64,000 bases of DNA from Streptomyces cyanogenus (GCF_017526105.1 NZ_CP071839.1:7416001-7480000), one strand, 5' to 3'; shown: positions 33,577-43,616, counted from the first letter of the stretch. Made by a program: numbers and translations. The notes: generated by a model not told the origin, from the letters alone.

Positions 33577-33641
33577 AGATACAGCGTACATATCCGGCAT
33601 AAAGTGCCGTAGCGTGCGTCTCCCGCACGGAAGAAGCCGTC

Positions 33642-33950
33642 ATGTCCAGCACCCCACGGACCGTCCTGCGCGTGCGTGTCACCGCCCGGGACGTCGAAAC
33701 CCTGCGCGCGCTCCTGCGCGAAACCCGTCCCGACGTCGGAGGGCTCGCCCGCCGCGCCGACGACGGCAGCTGCACCATCGAGGCCTACGTATCCCCCGAA
33801 CAGGCCGAAGTCCTCGAACGTGAAGGCGTGTCGGTCACCCTGGTCGAGGACGCGACGGCCGCGGGACGCGACCGCCAGGCCGAGGTCGGCCACGGCGACC
33901 GCTTCGCCCCCGCCGACGCGGTGCCTCACGGGCCGGCCGACAAGGTCTAG
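33642..33950 (+). CDS. small protein resembling a stand-alone M14 carboxypeptidase propeptide
   Basis: A 102-residue protein encoded 18 nt ahead of the M14 carboxypeptidase gene. Residues about 8-70 have the alternating pattern of the activation domain of M14 zymogens: VLRVRVTARDVETLRALLRE, then a variable loop, then YVSPEQAEVLEREGVSVTLVED. The tail is charged and probably disordered. There is no signal peptide. A CGGCA-N5-TGCCG dyad lies 33 nt upstream. The functional link to the enzyme is inferred from pattern and position. Confidence 0.6.
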   Translation: MSSTPRTVLRVRVTARDVETLRALLRETRPDVGGLARRADDGSCTIEAYVSPEQAEVLEREGVSVTLVEDATAAGRDRQAEVGHGDRFAPADAVPHGPADKV

Positions 33951-33968
33951 GGCGCCGGGAGGAACGCC

Positions 33969-35042
33969 ATGACGTACCTGAACGTCACCGAGGTCGAGTC
34001 CGCCGTGACCAGCCTGGCCACCGCCTTCCCGGGCACGTGCGAGCTGATCGACCTGCCCGAGCCCTCGGTCGAGGGACGCGCCTGCCACGCGCTGCGGATC
34101 GGAACCGGTCCGGGCGGGAGCAACGACTGCGCCGTGCTGATCGGCGGTGTGCACGCCCGGGAATGGGGCAGCTGCGAGATCCTGGTGGGCCTCGCCGCAG
34201 ACCTGCTGGAGGCGTACGGCGCCGGCACCGGACTCGTCTACGGCGGGACCCGCTTCACCGCCGACGACGTCCGCAAGCTCCTGCGCGAACTGGACCTCGT
34301 GGTCTTCCCGCTGGTCAATCCCGACGGCCGGCACTACAGCCAGACCGTCGAGCCGATGTGGCGCAAGAACCGCAACCCGGCACAGTCCGGCGGCGATCCG
34401 GACCGCATCGGCGTCGACATCAACCGCAACTACGACTTCCTGTTCGACTTCGCAACCGCCTTCGACCCCGCCGCGGCACCGCGCGTCTCCTCCGACCCCG
34501 GCGACCTCGTGTACCAGGGGCCCCGGCCCTTCTCCGAACCCGAGACCCGCAACGTCCGATGGCTCTTCGACACATATCCGCGCACCCGCTGGTTCGTCGA
34601 CGTGCACAGCTACTCCGAGGACATGCTGACCGTCTGGGGCGACGACGAGAGCCAGTCCGACGACCCGTCCCAGAACTTCCTCAACCCCGCCTACGACCAC
34701 CGGCGCGGCCGTGGCACGGACTCCTACGCGGAGTACCTCGCGAAGGCCGACGCCGACGACTCCATGGTGCTCGCCGAGCAGTTCTGCGCGGCGCTGCACG
34801 GCGTACGCGGCCGTACCTACCGTCCGATGTCCGGCTACCAGCTGTATCCCACCAGCGGCACCAGCGACGACTACGCCTACTCGCGGCACATCGTCGACGA
34901 GCACAAGGGCAGGATCCTCGGCTTCACCGTCGAGTGGGGCGACGCGTCCGGCGGCTTCCACCCGCCCTGGGACGAGATGAAGCGGATCATCCTGGACGTC
35001 GACGCCGGACTCGTCCGGTTCTGCCTCGCGGCACTCACCTGA
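33969..35042 (+). CDS. M14 family zinc carboxypeptidase (cytosolic)
   Basis: A 357-residue metallocarboxypeptidase. The zinc site is H62-x2-E65 (GGVHAREWG) with H213 (VDVHSYSED). Substrate-binding elements are the RKNRNP and DINRNYDF loops, and the general base is E322 (GFTVEWGD). There is no signal peptide and no fused prodomain, unlike most secreted Streptomyces M14 enzymes. The propeptide-like function appears to be encoded by the gene just upstream. It removes C-terminal residues from peptides; which ones cannot be deduced. A strong terminator follows. Confidence 0.88.
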   Translation: MTYLNVTEVESAVTSLATAFPGTCELIDLPEPSVEGRACHALRIGTGPGGSNDCAVLIGGVHAREWGSCEILVGLAADLLEAYGAGTGLVYGGTRFTADDVRKLLRELDLVVFPLVNPDGRHYSQTVEPMWRKNRNPAQSGGDPDRIGVDINRNYDFLFDFATAFDPAAAPRVSSDPGDLVYQGPRPFSEPETRNVRWLFDTYPRTRWFVDVHSYSEDMLTVWGDDESQSDDPSQNFLNPAYDHRRGRGTDSYAEYLAKADADDSMVLAEQFCAALHGVRGRTYRPMSGYQLYPTSGTSDDYAYSRHIVDEHKGRILGFTVEWGDASGGFHPPWDEMKRIILDVDAGLVRFCLAALT

Positions 35043-35061
35043 CCGGGTCGCATGGGAGGTC

Positions 35062-35089
35062 CGAGGCGCCCGCTCCGGCGGGCGCCTCG
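35062..35089 (+). terminator. terminator after the M14 carboxypeptidase
   Basis: A perfect 12-bp stem, with CGAGGCGCCCGC and GCGGGCGCCTCG around TCCG, starting 20 nt after the stop codon. Confidence 0.85.
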
Positions 35090-35564
35090 AACCGCAGTCC
35101 GCTCCTCACCCCGGTCAAGGCCAAAGCAGCTACGTTGGGTGACAGTCGGCTCTGCGGGCAGGGTGGTCGGAGCGGGCCCTGGGGGTGTCCCGGCGGGGAG
35201 CCGGGAGGGCGTGACGGTGCCCGAACGAATTGCTCGGGGTGCCCCGGGGGATCCGATGCCTGTTCCGTACGCGACCGCTTATGAGCAGGTCGGATCATTT
35301 CTGTCGAGGATGCGACCGCGTGCTCCACGCGGGTCATCGGACTTTCGTACGACACCTCATACCAGAGCGGGACCCTCCTCGGGGGACTTTGTCAACTGAC
35401 CACCACGCGTGATGCTCAGGCAACTACTGTGAGTGTCCGTCGGGCGACGCGGCCGGATCCGCCGGTGCCGCCGGCCGACGCCGTGATGACGCACGCCCGC
35501 ATCGACGCATGCCCGCGGCGCACCGCACGAGGACACAGGCCCGACGGACAGTACGAGGACGCAG
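35090..35564 (+). other. upstream region of the conservon
   Basis: A roughly 475-nt non-coding stretch before the sensor gene, with a relatively AT-rich 35225-35430 segment. TACTGT at 35425-35430 could be a -10 box. Short open frames here lack ribosome sites or a plausible amino-acid composition. No repeats or RNA element recognised. Confidence 0.4.
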
Positions 35565-38141
35565 ATGTCTCACCTCCGAGCACCGGCCAACCGCGCCGAC
35601 CGCCGCGAGGGCGGCGGCCGGCACGGGCGGCCGGTCGCCCGACCCGCTCCCGCACTGCCCGAAACCCACATACGGCCCCAGCTCATGCGGCTCGCCGTCC
35701 TGCCGCCCCTCGCGGTCGCGCTCAGCGCCACCGCCGCGGTCCTCTTCAGCATCCGCTCCACCGGCGCCCGCACCGGCCCCGTCCTGTGGGCCGTGCTGGC
35801 CGGGGCCGTCACCGTGGCCGTCGCCGCGATCCTCATCGCCGCCGTGGCCGCCGACCGCGCCACCCGCTCGGTCGGCGACCGCGTCGACGCGCTGCGCCGC
35901 ACCGCCGCGCGCGGCGAGGCCGACCTGCACGCCCTGGTCGACGCGCTCCGTCAGGGCGAGACCCCGCCGCAGCGCGGCCCGCTCCGCCGGCCGCCCGCGG
36001 ACGCCGACGACTTCGAACTGCTCGCCGCCGACCTGGCCCGCGCGTACGACGGCGCCGTCACCGCCGTCGTCCGGGCCGCCCAGCTCTCCAGCCGGGCCGG
36101 CAGCGAACAGAAGCTGGAGGTGTTCGTCAACCTCGCGCGCCGGCTCCAGTCGCTCGTGCACCGGGAGATCTCGATCCTCGACGACCTGGAGAACGAGATC
36201 GAGGACCCCGACCTGCTCAAGGGCCTCTTCCACGTGGACCACCTGGCCACCCGGATCCGGCGCCACGCCGAGAACCTCGCGGTGCTCGGCGGCGCGGTCT
36301 CCCGCCGGCAGTGGAGCAACCCGGTCAGCATGACCGAGGTGCTGCGCTCCGCCATCGCCGAGGTCGAGCAGTACTCCCGGGTCAAGCTCGTGCCCCCCAT
36401 CGACGGCGAACTGCGCGGCCACGCCGTCGCCGACGTCATCCACCTGCTCGCCGAACTCATCGAGAACGCCACCGTCTTCTCCGCCCCGCACACCCAGGTA
36501 CTGCTGCGCGCCAACCTCGTCACCTCCGGGCTCGCCGTGGAGGTCGAGGACCGCGGGCTGGGGATGCCCGTCGGCGAACAGAGCCGGATGAACGCCCTGC
36601 TCGCCGACCCCGACCAGGTCAACGTCGCCAGCCTGCTGGCCGACGGCCGCATCGGCCTCTACGTCGTCTCCCAGCTCGCCCGCCGGCACCACATCCATGT
36701 GCGGCTGCAGACCAACATCTACGGCGGTGTGCAGGCCGTTCTCGTCGTCCCGCAGACGCTGTTGGGCAACCCGCCGGGCGTGCCGGGCACGGGCGCCGGG
36801 ACAGCCATGCCGCAGCCGCAGCCGCAGCCGCAGCCGCAGCCGCAGCCGCAGCCGCAGCCGCAGCCGCAGCCGCAGCCGCAGTCCCAGGGCCGGCCCACGG
36901 CGGACACCGGGACGTCGCCGCAGACAGGAGCGGCCGTGCCGGCGTCCGCGCAGGCATCGGGGAACGGGGGGGCGTCCGGGGCGGGAAGCGTGTCCTGGGG
37001 AACGGGCGTGTCCGGGGCCGGGAGTGCGTCCGCGGCCGGTGGCGGCGCCGGGGCCGGGGACGGTGCCGAGGCCGCGGCGGGCTCCGGACGGCGGCGGCAC
37101 GCCCAGCGCGGATCCGGGCGGCGCGGGGCCGACGGCGACGGGCACGGGCGGCACGGAGCCGCCCCTGCCCCGCTGCCCGTGCGCGGCGCCCGGGAGACGC
37201 GGCCCACCCCCGCCGAGGCGGTGCCGGGCGTCAACGCCGGGGACCGGGCGGTGGTGGAGACGCACGCGGGCGTGCTGCCCACGCCGCGCGTCGGCACGGT
37301 GCGCGGCACCATGGACAAGCCCCAGCTGCCCCGTCGGCGCGCCCAGGAGCACATCGTGCCCCAGCTGCGCGGCGGCCCCGCACCCCGTCAGGACTCCGAC
37401 GCCGTCCCCGGCCACGACCCCGGTCTGATGGCCGCCTTCCAGCGCGGGATCGGACTCGCCGAGGCCCAGCAGAGCCTGGAGCCGGAACAGTCGCGGCCGG
37501 AGTACGGGGCGTCGTCCGAATACCGGACCCCGGAGTACGGGACACCGCGGCTGGACGGGAAGCCGGAGTACGGGCAGCTGGGCTCGTCCCACATGGACGC
37601 CGCCCACATGGATGGCACCCACCTCCCGGCCGCCGCGCCCGACTCCACCCAGCCGGCCCGCGTACGTCCCGACCACGCCAGCGGCCCGGAACACGTCGGC
37701 GCCCCCCACAGCGGCCCGTACCACGGGGGATCGGGGCACATGGGGTCCGACCACATGGGACCCGACGACACGGGGGCCACTCACGTGGGCTCCGGCCACA
37801 CGGGCGTGGACTACATGCCGGGCCCCGACCACACGGGCCCGGACTACACGCGCGCGGACGCCGCAGCCCCGGACCAACCGGCCCGGCCTCTCATGGCCCC
37901 ACACCACACGGCCCCGGACCACATGGCTCCAGACCACATGTCCCGGCCCAACCGGGCCCCGGACCACACAGCTCCAGAGCACATGGCCCTGCACCACACG
38001 GCCGCGCACCACACAGCCCCGGACCCCATGTCCCGAGAAGACATGCCCCCGGCGCCCATACCTCCAGCACACGCCCCCGCGCCCGCGGGCGACGGTGGCC
38101 GCGGCACCGGCCGGTCCGAGGGGAGCGCCCCGGCCGGATGA
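35565..38141 (+). CDS. cvnA: conservon sensor-kinase-like ATPase (CvnA) with long low-complexity tail
   Basis: An 858-residue membrane protein, the sensor component of a conservon. Two transmembrane helices (about 45-64 and 70-95) flank a short extracytoplasmic loop. They are followed by a linker with a DHLATRIRRHAENL helix and a GHKL ATPase domain (about 235-400: N-box ELIENATVFS, G1 EDRGLGM, G2 GRIGLYVVSQLA). The remaining 450 residues are low complexity: a (Pro-Gln)12 tract, Gly/Ala/Ser-rich stretches, and a C-terminal His/Asp/Pro tail built on PDHT/PDHM repeats. ATG 35565 follows GAGGAC. It probably works with the CvnB-CvnD proteins like a G-protein-coupled sensor. Confidence 0.88.
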   Translation: MSHLRAPANRADRREGGGRHGRPVARPAPALPETHIRPQLMRLAVLPPLAVALSATAAVLFSIRSTGARTGPVLWAVLAGAVTVAVAAILIAAVAADRATRSVGDRVDALRRTAARGEADLHALVDALRQGETPPQRGPLRRPPADADDFELLAADLARAYDGAVTAVVRAAQLSSRAGSEQKLEVFVNLARRLQSLVHREISILDDLENEIEDPDLLKGLFHVDHLATRIRRHAENLAVLGGAVSRRQWSNPVSMTEVLRSAIAEVEQYSRVKLVPPIDGELRGHAVADVIHLLAELIENATVFSAPHTQVLLRANLVTSGLAVEVEDRGLGMPVGEQSRMNALLADPDQVNVASLLADGRIGLYVVSQLARRHHIHVRLQTNIYGGVQAVLVVPQTLLGNPPGVPGTGAGTAMPQPQPQPQPQPQPQPQPQPQPQPQSQGRPTADTGTSPQTGAAVPASAQASGNGGASGAGSVSWGTGVSGAGSASAAGGGAGAGDGAEAAAGSGRRRHAQRGSGRRGADGDGHGRHGAAPAPLPVRGARETRPTPAEAVPGVNAGDRAVVETHAGVLPTPRVGTVRGTMDKPQLPRRRAQEHIVPQLRGGPAPRQDSDAVPGHDPGLMAAFQRGIGLAEAQQSLEPEQSRPEYGASSEYRTPEYGTPRLDGKPEYGQLGSSHMDAAHMDGTHLPAAAPDSTQPARVRPDHASGPEHVGAPHSGPYHGGSGHMGSDHMGPDDTGATHVGSGHTGVDYMPGPDHTGPDYTRADAAAPDQPARPLMAPHHTAPDHMAPDHMSRPNRAPDHTAPEHMALHHTAAHHTAPDPMSREDMPPAPIPPAHAPAPAGDGGRGTGRSEGSAPAG
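36810..36881 (+). repeat. (CCGCAG)12 microsatellite inside cvnA
   Basis: Twelve exact CCGCAG units encode (Pro-Gln)12 just after the ATPase domain. The 6-bp unit keeps the frame, so copy number can vary without frameshift. Confidence 0.95.
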
Positions 38142-38218
38142 CCGCCCCCGCACCTCCACGCCGTACCCCCACCCCCAGCGCTCCCGCAGATCTTCGTACC
38201 CCAAGGAGTCGATCCACC

Positions 38219-38653
38219 ATGGCGAGCGACGCGCCGACCGTCCCCGCATCCGACCTCGACTGGCTGCTGAGCGGCCTCGTGCAGCGCGTACCGCACACCT
38301 CCAGCGCGGTGCTCCTGTCCTGCGACGGGCTGGTGAAGTCCGTGCACGGCCTGGACGCCGACAGCGCCGACCACATGGCGGCCCTGGCCTCCGGCCTGTA
38401 CTCCCTCGGCCGCAGCGCGGGCGTGCGGTTCGGCGACGGCGGAGAGGTCCGCCAGGTCGTCGTCGAACTCGACTCGACGCTGCTGTTCGTGACCACCGCC
38501 GGCTCCGGCACCTGCCTCGCCGTGCTGGCCGGCCGCGAGGCCGACGCGGCGGTGCTCGGCTACGAGATGGCGATGCTGGTCAAGAGCGTCCGCCCGTACC
38601 TGGTGACCGCTCCCCGGCAGCACGCCGTCGAATCCCCGGCGACGAGGCCTTGA
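38219..38653 (+). CDS. cvnB: roadblock/LC7 domain protein (CvnB)
   Basis: A 144-residue protein with a single roadblock/LC7 domain (about 15-120; LDWLLSGLVQRVPHTSSAVLLSCDGL at the start), the second gene of a conservon. Such proteins act as GTPase-activating or scaffolding partners of small Ras/MglA-like GTPases, here CvnD. AAGGAG lies 10 nt before the ATG. The stop overlaps a TTG that could start the next gene. Confidence 0.9.
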   Translation: MASDAPTVPASDLDWLLSGLVQRVPHTSSAVLLSCDGLVKSVHGLDADSADHMAALASGLYSLGRSAGVRFGDGGEVRQVVVELDSTLLFVTTAGSGTCLAVLAGREADAAVLGYEMAMLVKSVRPYLVTAPRQHAVESPATRP

Positions 38654-38655
38654 GC

Positions 38656-39027
38656 GTGGCCGCAGCCGGCGAGGGGCCCTGGCTGGACGACGCGGCCGGG
38701 CGGCTGGTGCGGCCGTTCACGGTCAGCAACGGCCGCACGAAGCCCAGCATCGCCCTCGACCTGATGTCGCAGGTGATGGCCACGGGCGTCACCCCGCTCG
38801 GCTACCTCGGCCCCGAGCACGCCCAGGCACTCGACCTGTGCCGCGCGCCCGTCTCCGTCGCCGAGGTCGCCGCCCAGCTGAAGCTGCCCGCCGTGGTCAC
38901 CAAGGTGCTCCTGTCGGACCTGGTCGACTGCGGTGCGCTGACCACCAAGCCGCCCGCGTACCACCACACTCCCACCGACCGGTCCCTGCTGGAGGCAGTG
39001 CTCGATGGACTACGACGACAGCTCTGA
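38656..39027 (+). CDS. cvnC: DUF742 protein (CvnC)
   Basis: A 123-residue DUF742 protein with a winged-helix-like fold, the third conservon gene. The family signature VRPFTVSNGRTKP is at about residues 17-29, followed by a region resembling a helix-turn-helix (VSVAEVAAQLKLPAVVTKVLLSDLVDCGAL). GTG 38656 has GAGG 9 nt upstream and is preferred; TTG 38650, overlapping the cvnB stop, is the alternative. The last 23 nt overlap cvnD. Confidence 0.87.
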   Translation: MAAAGEGPWLDDAAGRLVRPFTVSNGRTKPSIALDLMSQVMATGVTPLGYLGPEHAQALDLCRAPVSVAEVAAQLKLPAVVTKVLLSDLVDCGALTTKPPAYHHTPTDRSLLEAVLDGLRRQL

Positions 39028-39604
39028 CCCGTTCCCGACCGCGCTCAAGATCCTGGTCGCGGGCGGGTTCGGGGTCGGCAAGACCACCTTCGTCGGTGCG
39101 GTCAGCGAGATCGCGCCGCTCAGCACGGAGGAGCTGCTCACCACGGTCAGTGTCGGCAAGGACAGTCTCGACGGCGTCGAGAACAAGATGGAGACCACGG
39201 TCGCCATGGACTTCGGCCGCATCACCCTCGACCCGGAACACGTGCTGTACCTGTTCGGCACGCCCGGGCAGGAGCGGTTCTGGTTCATGTGGGACGAGCT
39301 GTCCGAGGGCGCGCTCGGCGCGGTGATCCTCGCCGACACCCGGCGCCTGCAGGACTGCTTCGCCGCCGTGGACTTCTTCGAGGAGCGCGGGCTCGCCTTC
39401 ATCGTCGCGGTCAACGAGTTCGACGGCGCCCACCGCTACGACCCCGAGGAGGTACGCGCCGCCATCGATCTCGATCCGGAGATCCCCGTGGTGCCCTGTG
39501 ACGCCCGGATCTCCAGCTCCGGCGTCCAGACCCTGCTCGTCCTCGTACGCCACCTCCTCGCCCACGCGCCGGCGACCGCGCCCAGCCACGGCGCCCACAT
39601 GTGA
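39005..39604 (+). CDS. cvnD: small GTP-binding protein (CvnD)
   Basis: A 199-residue Ras-like GTPase, the output switch of the conservon. P-loop GGFGVGKTTFV (about 18-28), switch II LFGTPGQERFW, and AVNEFDG in place of the canonical NKxD guanine motif, as is usual in this subfamily. It lacks a C-terminal membrane anchor. Translation is coupled by a 23-nt overlap with cvnC. Confidence 0.9.
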   Translation: MDYDDSSDPFPTALKILVAGGFGVGKTTFVGAVSEIAPLSTEELLTTVSVGKDSLDGVENKMETTVAMDFGRITLDPEHVLYLFGTPGQERFWFMWDELSEGALGAVILADTRRLQDCFAAVDFFEERGLAFIVAVNEFDGAHRYDPEEVRAAIDLDPEIPVVPCDARISSSGVQTLLVLVRHLLAHAPATAPSHGAHM

Positions 39605-39633
39605 TCCCGCCCTACCGCCCACGGAGCCGCTAT

Positions 39634-39669
39634 ATGAGTTACGCCCACCGCGACGGAGTCCGGCCATGA
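39634..39669 (+). CDS. 11-codon mini-ORF coupled to the GAF gene
   Basis: ATG at 39634 with GGAG about 9 nt upstream; it encodes MSYAHRDGVRP and its TGA overlaps the GAF-gene ATG (ATGA, 39666-39669). Both frames begin with Met-Ser-Tyr. It may be a translation-coupling leader or an accidental frame. Confidence 0.25.
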   Translation: MSYAHRDGVRP

Positions 39670-40241
39670 GCTACGAGCCGCCCCGGCCGGTCCGGGGCCT
39701 GCTGCTCACCCCCGAGGACAAGGAGGCCCCCGCCCGCGTCCACCGGCTGCGCCGACTCGGCCTGGCGGACCGGCCCGATCCCGTGCTCGACACCTTCGCC
39801 GGCCACCTCGCCCAGCTCACCGGCGCGCTCTACGCCATGGTCAACTTCATCGGCGAGGACCACCAGTTCTTCGCGGGCCTGAGCGCCCCCGCCACCGCAC
39901 CGGTCGTCCGGGACGACGGCAGCAGGGCCGCGATCGGCCGGGTGCTGCCCCGGGACCATGGTTTCTGCCCCCATGTGGTCGTCCGCCGCAAGGCACTCGT
40001 CCTGGAGGACGTCCGCGACTATCCCCGGTTCGCGGGCAACCCGGTCGTCGACGAGTACGGCATCCGCTCCTATCTCGGCGCCCCGCTCATCGACAGCTCC
40101 GGCATGGCGCTCGGCACCGTGTGTGCCGCCGACACCGCGCCCCGCGCCTGGGGCAGGCCGGGGCTGGAAGCCATCAAAGCGCTCGCCGCCGACCTCGTCG
40201 TACGCCTGGAACGCAGCGCGGAGGACGGTCTGCCGATCTGA
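39666..40241 (+). CDS. GAF domain protein associated with the conservon
   Basis: A 191-residue protein that is essentially one GAF domain (about 35-185), with ALYAMVNFIGEDHQFFAGL, DHGFCPHVVVRRKALVLEDVRDYPRF and the YLGAPLIDSSGMALGTVCAAD core. The arrangement DHGFC...YLGAPL is that of small-molecule- or heme-sensing GAF proteins; the cysteine at HGFC is a possible ligand. It lies 62 nt after cvnD in the same direction and probably belongs to the same signalling unit. Confidence 0.82.
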   Translation: MSYEPPRPVRGLLLTPEDKEAPARVHRLRRLGLADRPDPVLDTFAGHLAQLTGALYAMVNFIGEDHQFFAGLSAPATAPVVRDDGSRAAIGRVLPRDHGFCPHVVVRRKALVLEDVRDYPRFAGNPVVDEYGIRSYLGAPLIDSSGMALGTVCAADTAPRAWGRPGLEAIKALAADLVVRLERSAEDGLPI

Positions 40242-40405
40242 CACGCCGGGAGGGCGTGTAGGAAAGCTGAGGCGCCGGTTAAGAAAAGCTCGATGGACCA
40301 TGGCCCGCGCATACGGCAGATTGCAGGGTGATTCCACCCCTCTGACCCGGTGCGGGCTTCTTCGGCATGCCCGTGGGCCGGGCCTCACCCACAGGAGCCC
40401 TAGCG

Positions 40406-41434
40406 TTGAAGGCGCTCGTCAAGGAGAAGGCGGAGCCGGGACTCTGGCTGACGGACGTCCCGGAGCCCGCCATCGGCCCCGGTGACGTCCTGATCAAGGT
40501 CATGCGGACCGGTATCTGCGGCACGGACCTGCACATCCGGGCCTGGGACGGCTGGGCCCGGCAGACGATCCGCACGCCCCTCGTGCTCGGCCACGAGTTC
40601 GTCGGGCAGGTCGTCGAGACCGGCCGGGACGTGACCGACATCCGCATCGGCGACCGGGTCAGCGGCGAGGGCCACCTGGTGTGCGGCAAGTGCCGCAACT
40701 GCCTGGCCGGCCGCCGCCACCTGTGCCGGGCCACCGTCGGCCTCGGCGTCGGCCGCGACGGCGCGTTCGCCGAGTACGTCGCCCTGCCCGCGTCCAACGT
40801 CTGGGTGCACCGGGTCCCCGTCGATCTCGACGTCGCCGCGATCTTCGACCCGTTCGGCAACGCCGTGCACACCGCGCTCTCCTTCCCGCTGGTCGGCGAG
40901 GACGTGCTGATCACCGGTGCCGGCCCGATCGGCCTGATGGCCGCCGCCGTGGCCCGGCACGCGGGCGCCCGCAACGTCGTCATCACCGACGTCAGCGAGG
41001 AGCGCCTGGAGCTGGCCCGCAAGACAGGAGCCAGCCTCGCCCTGAACGTCGCCGAGACGACGATCGCCGAGGGGCAGCGTGAGCTGGGGCTGCGCGAGGG
41101 CTTCGACATCGGTCTGGAGATGTCCGGCCGCCCCGAGGCCATGCGGGACATGATCGCCAACATGACGCACGGCGGCCGGATCGCCATGCTCGGCCTGCCC
41201 GCCCAGGAGTTCCCGGTCGACTGGGCCCGGATCGTCACGTCGATGATCACCATCAAGGGCATCTACGGCCGTGAGATGTTCGAGACCTGGTACGCGATGT
41301 CGGTGCTGCTGGAGGGCGGCCTGGACCTCGCCCCGGTGATCACCGGCCGGTACGGCTACCGCGACTTCGAGGCGGCCTTCGCCGACGCGGCGAGCGGCAC
41401 CGGCGGCAAGGTCATCCTCGACTGGACCGCGTGA
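40406..41434 (+). CDS. tdh: L-threonine 3-dehydrogenase
   Basis: A 342-residue zinc medium-chain dehydrogenase oxidising L-threonine to 2-amino-3-ketobutyrate. Catalytic zinc ligands are in GICGTDLHI and GHEFVG, the structural zinc cysteines in CGKCRNCLAGRRHLC, and the NAD loop is GAGPIGLMAAAV. The TTG at 40406 is the start: AGGAG is 8 nt upstream and the frame upstream has no support. It is followed 36 nt later by kbl, the next enzyme. Confidence 0.94.
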   Translation: MKALVKEKAEPGLWLTDVPEPAIGPGDVLIKVMRTGICGTDLHIRAWDGWARQTIRTPLVLGHEFVGQVVETGRDVTDIRIGDRVSGEGHLVCGKCRNCLAGRRHLCRATVGLGVGRDGAFAEYVALPASNVWVHRVPVDLDVAAIFDPFGNAVHTALSFPLVGEDVLITGAGPIGLMAAAVARHAGARNVVITDVSEERLELARKTGASLALNVAETTIAEGQRELGLREGFDIGLEMSGRPEAMRDMIANMTHGGRIAMLGLPAQEFPVDWARIVTSMITIKGIYGREMFETWYAMSVLLEGGLDLAPVITGRYGYRDFEAAFADAASGTGGKVILDWTA

Positions 41435-41470
41435 CTCCCTTCACCCGCAAGCACCTTCAGGAGAGCCCCC

Positions 41471-42664
<1,194 letters not shown>

Positions 42665-42694
42665 CCGGACCGATGACCTGGGATAATTGAGGTC

Positions 42695-43597
42695 ATGATC
42701 GAAGCACGGCGGCTCCACATCCTCCGTGCGGTGGCCGACCACCGCACGGTCACCGCGGCAGCCGCCGCGCTCTACCTCACCCCCTCCGCCGTCTCCCAGC
42801 AGCTGACGGCGCTGGAGCAGGAGACCGGCCACCGCCTGGTCGAGCGTGGCGCCAAGGGCGTGCGGCTCACCCCGGCCGGCGAGATCCTGCTCGGCCACAC
42901 CAACGCGGTCCTCGCCCAGCTGGAGCGGGCCGAGGCCGAGCTGGCCGCCTACGGCTCCGGCGAGGCGGGCACGGTCACCGTGGCGGCCTTCGCGACCGGC
43001 ATCGCCCAGGTCGTGGCCCCGGCGGTGGCCCGCCTCGCCCACTCCGCGCCCGGCATAAGGATCCGCGTGCAGGACGCGGAGGGCGACGCCAGCCTGCCCA
43101 TGGTGCTGGACCGGCAGGTCGATGTCGCGGTCGCCGTCGAGTACCGGGGCGCGCCGCCCGCCGACGACCCCCGCCTGACCCACGTGCCGCTCTACGCCGA
43201 GCCGTTCGACGCCGTCGTACCGGTGGGGCACCGCCTGGCGGACGCCCCCGAGGTGCCCCTCGCCGAGCTGGCCAAGGACCCGTGGATCGGCCCGTACCCC
43301 GGCAACCCTTGCCACGACGTGGTCGTCCTCGCCTGTGAGAGCGCCGGCTTCCAGCCCCGCCTCGAACACTCCTCCGACGACTTCCGCGCCGTCGTCGCCC
43401 TGGCCTCGGCCGACGCCGGCGTGGCGCTCGTACCGCGTTCCGCGCTGCGTGGCATGGACCTCGCCGGTGTGGTCGTACGGCCCGTCGACGGCGTCGCCCC
43501 GACCCGCCGGGTGTTCGCCGCCGTCCGCCGGGGTGCCGAGGGGCACCCGCTGATCCGCCCGGTGCTGGAGGCGCTCGGCGAGGCGGCGCACGCGTGA
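42695..43597 (+). CDS. LysR family transcriptional regulator
   Basis: A 300-residue LysR protein: winged HTH at residues about 1-60 (MIEARRLHILRAVADHRTVTAAAAALYLTPSAVSQQLTALEQETGHRLVERGAKGVRLTPAGEIL) and a periplasmic-binding-protein-like effector domain (about 90-295). It starts 31 nt downstream of kbl and is transcribed in the same direction, unusual for LysR, so it may be co-transcribed with tdh-kbl. The effector is unknown. Confidence 0.88.
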   Translation: MIEARRLHILRAVADHRTVTAAAAALYLTPSAVSQQLTALEQETGHRLVERGAKGVRLTPAGEILLGHTNAVLAQLERAEAELAAYGSGEAGTVTVAAFATGIAQVVAPAVARLAHSAPGIRIRVQDAEGDASLPMVLDRQVDVAVAVEYRGAPPADDPRLTHVPLYAEPFDAVVPVGHRLADAPEVPLAELAKDPWIGPYPGNPCHDVVVLACESAGFQPRLEHSSDDFRAVVALASADAGVALVPRSALRGMDLAGVVVRPVDGVAPTRRVFAAVRRGAEGHPLIRPVLEALGEAAHA

Positions 43598-43616
43598 GGT
43601 TCCCGTAACCGCGCTG

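Noticed and set aside
35230..35412. 60-codon ORF upstream of cvnA with several Cys/His residues
   Set aside because: The CxxC-like spacing suggested a zinc ribbon, but there is no ribosome site, and the composition fits intergenic DNA.
35424..38653. Very long open frames on both strands around cvnA
   Set aside because: They shadow the conservon genes; composition is Arg/Pro/Gly-rich and the (CCGCAG)n tract opens all frames.
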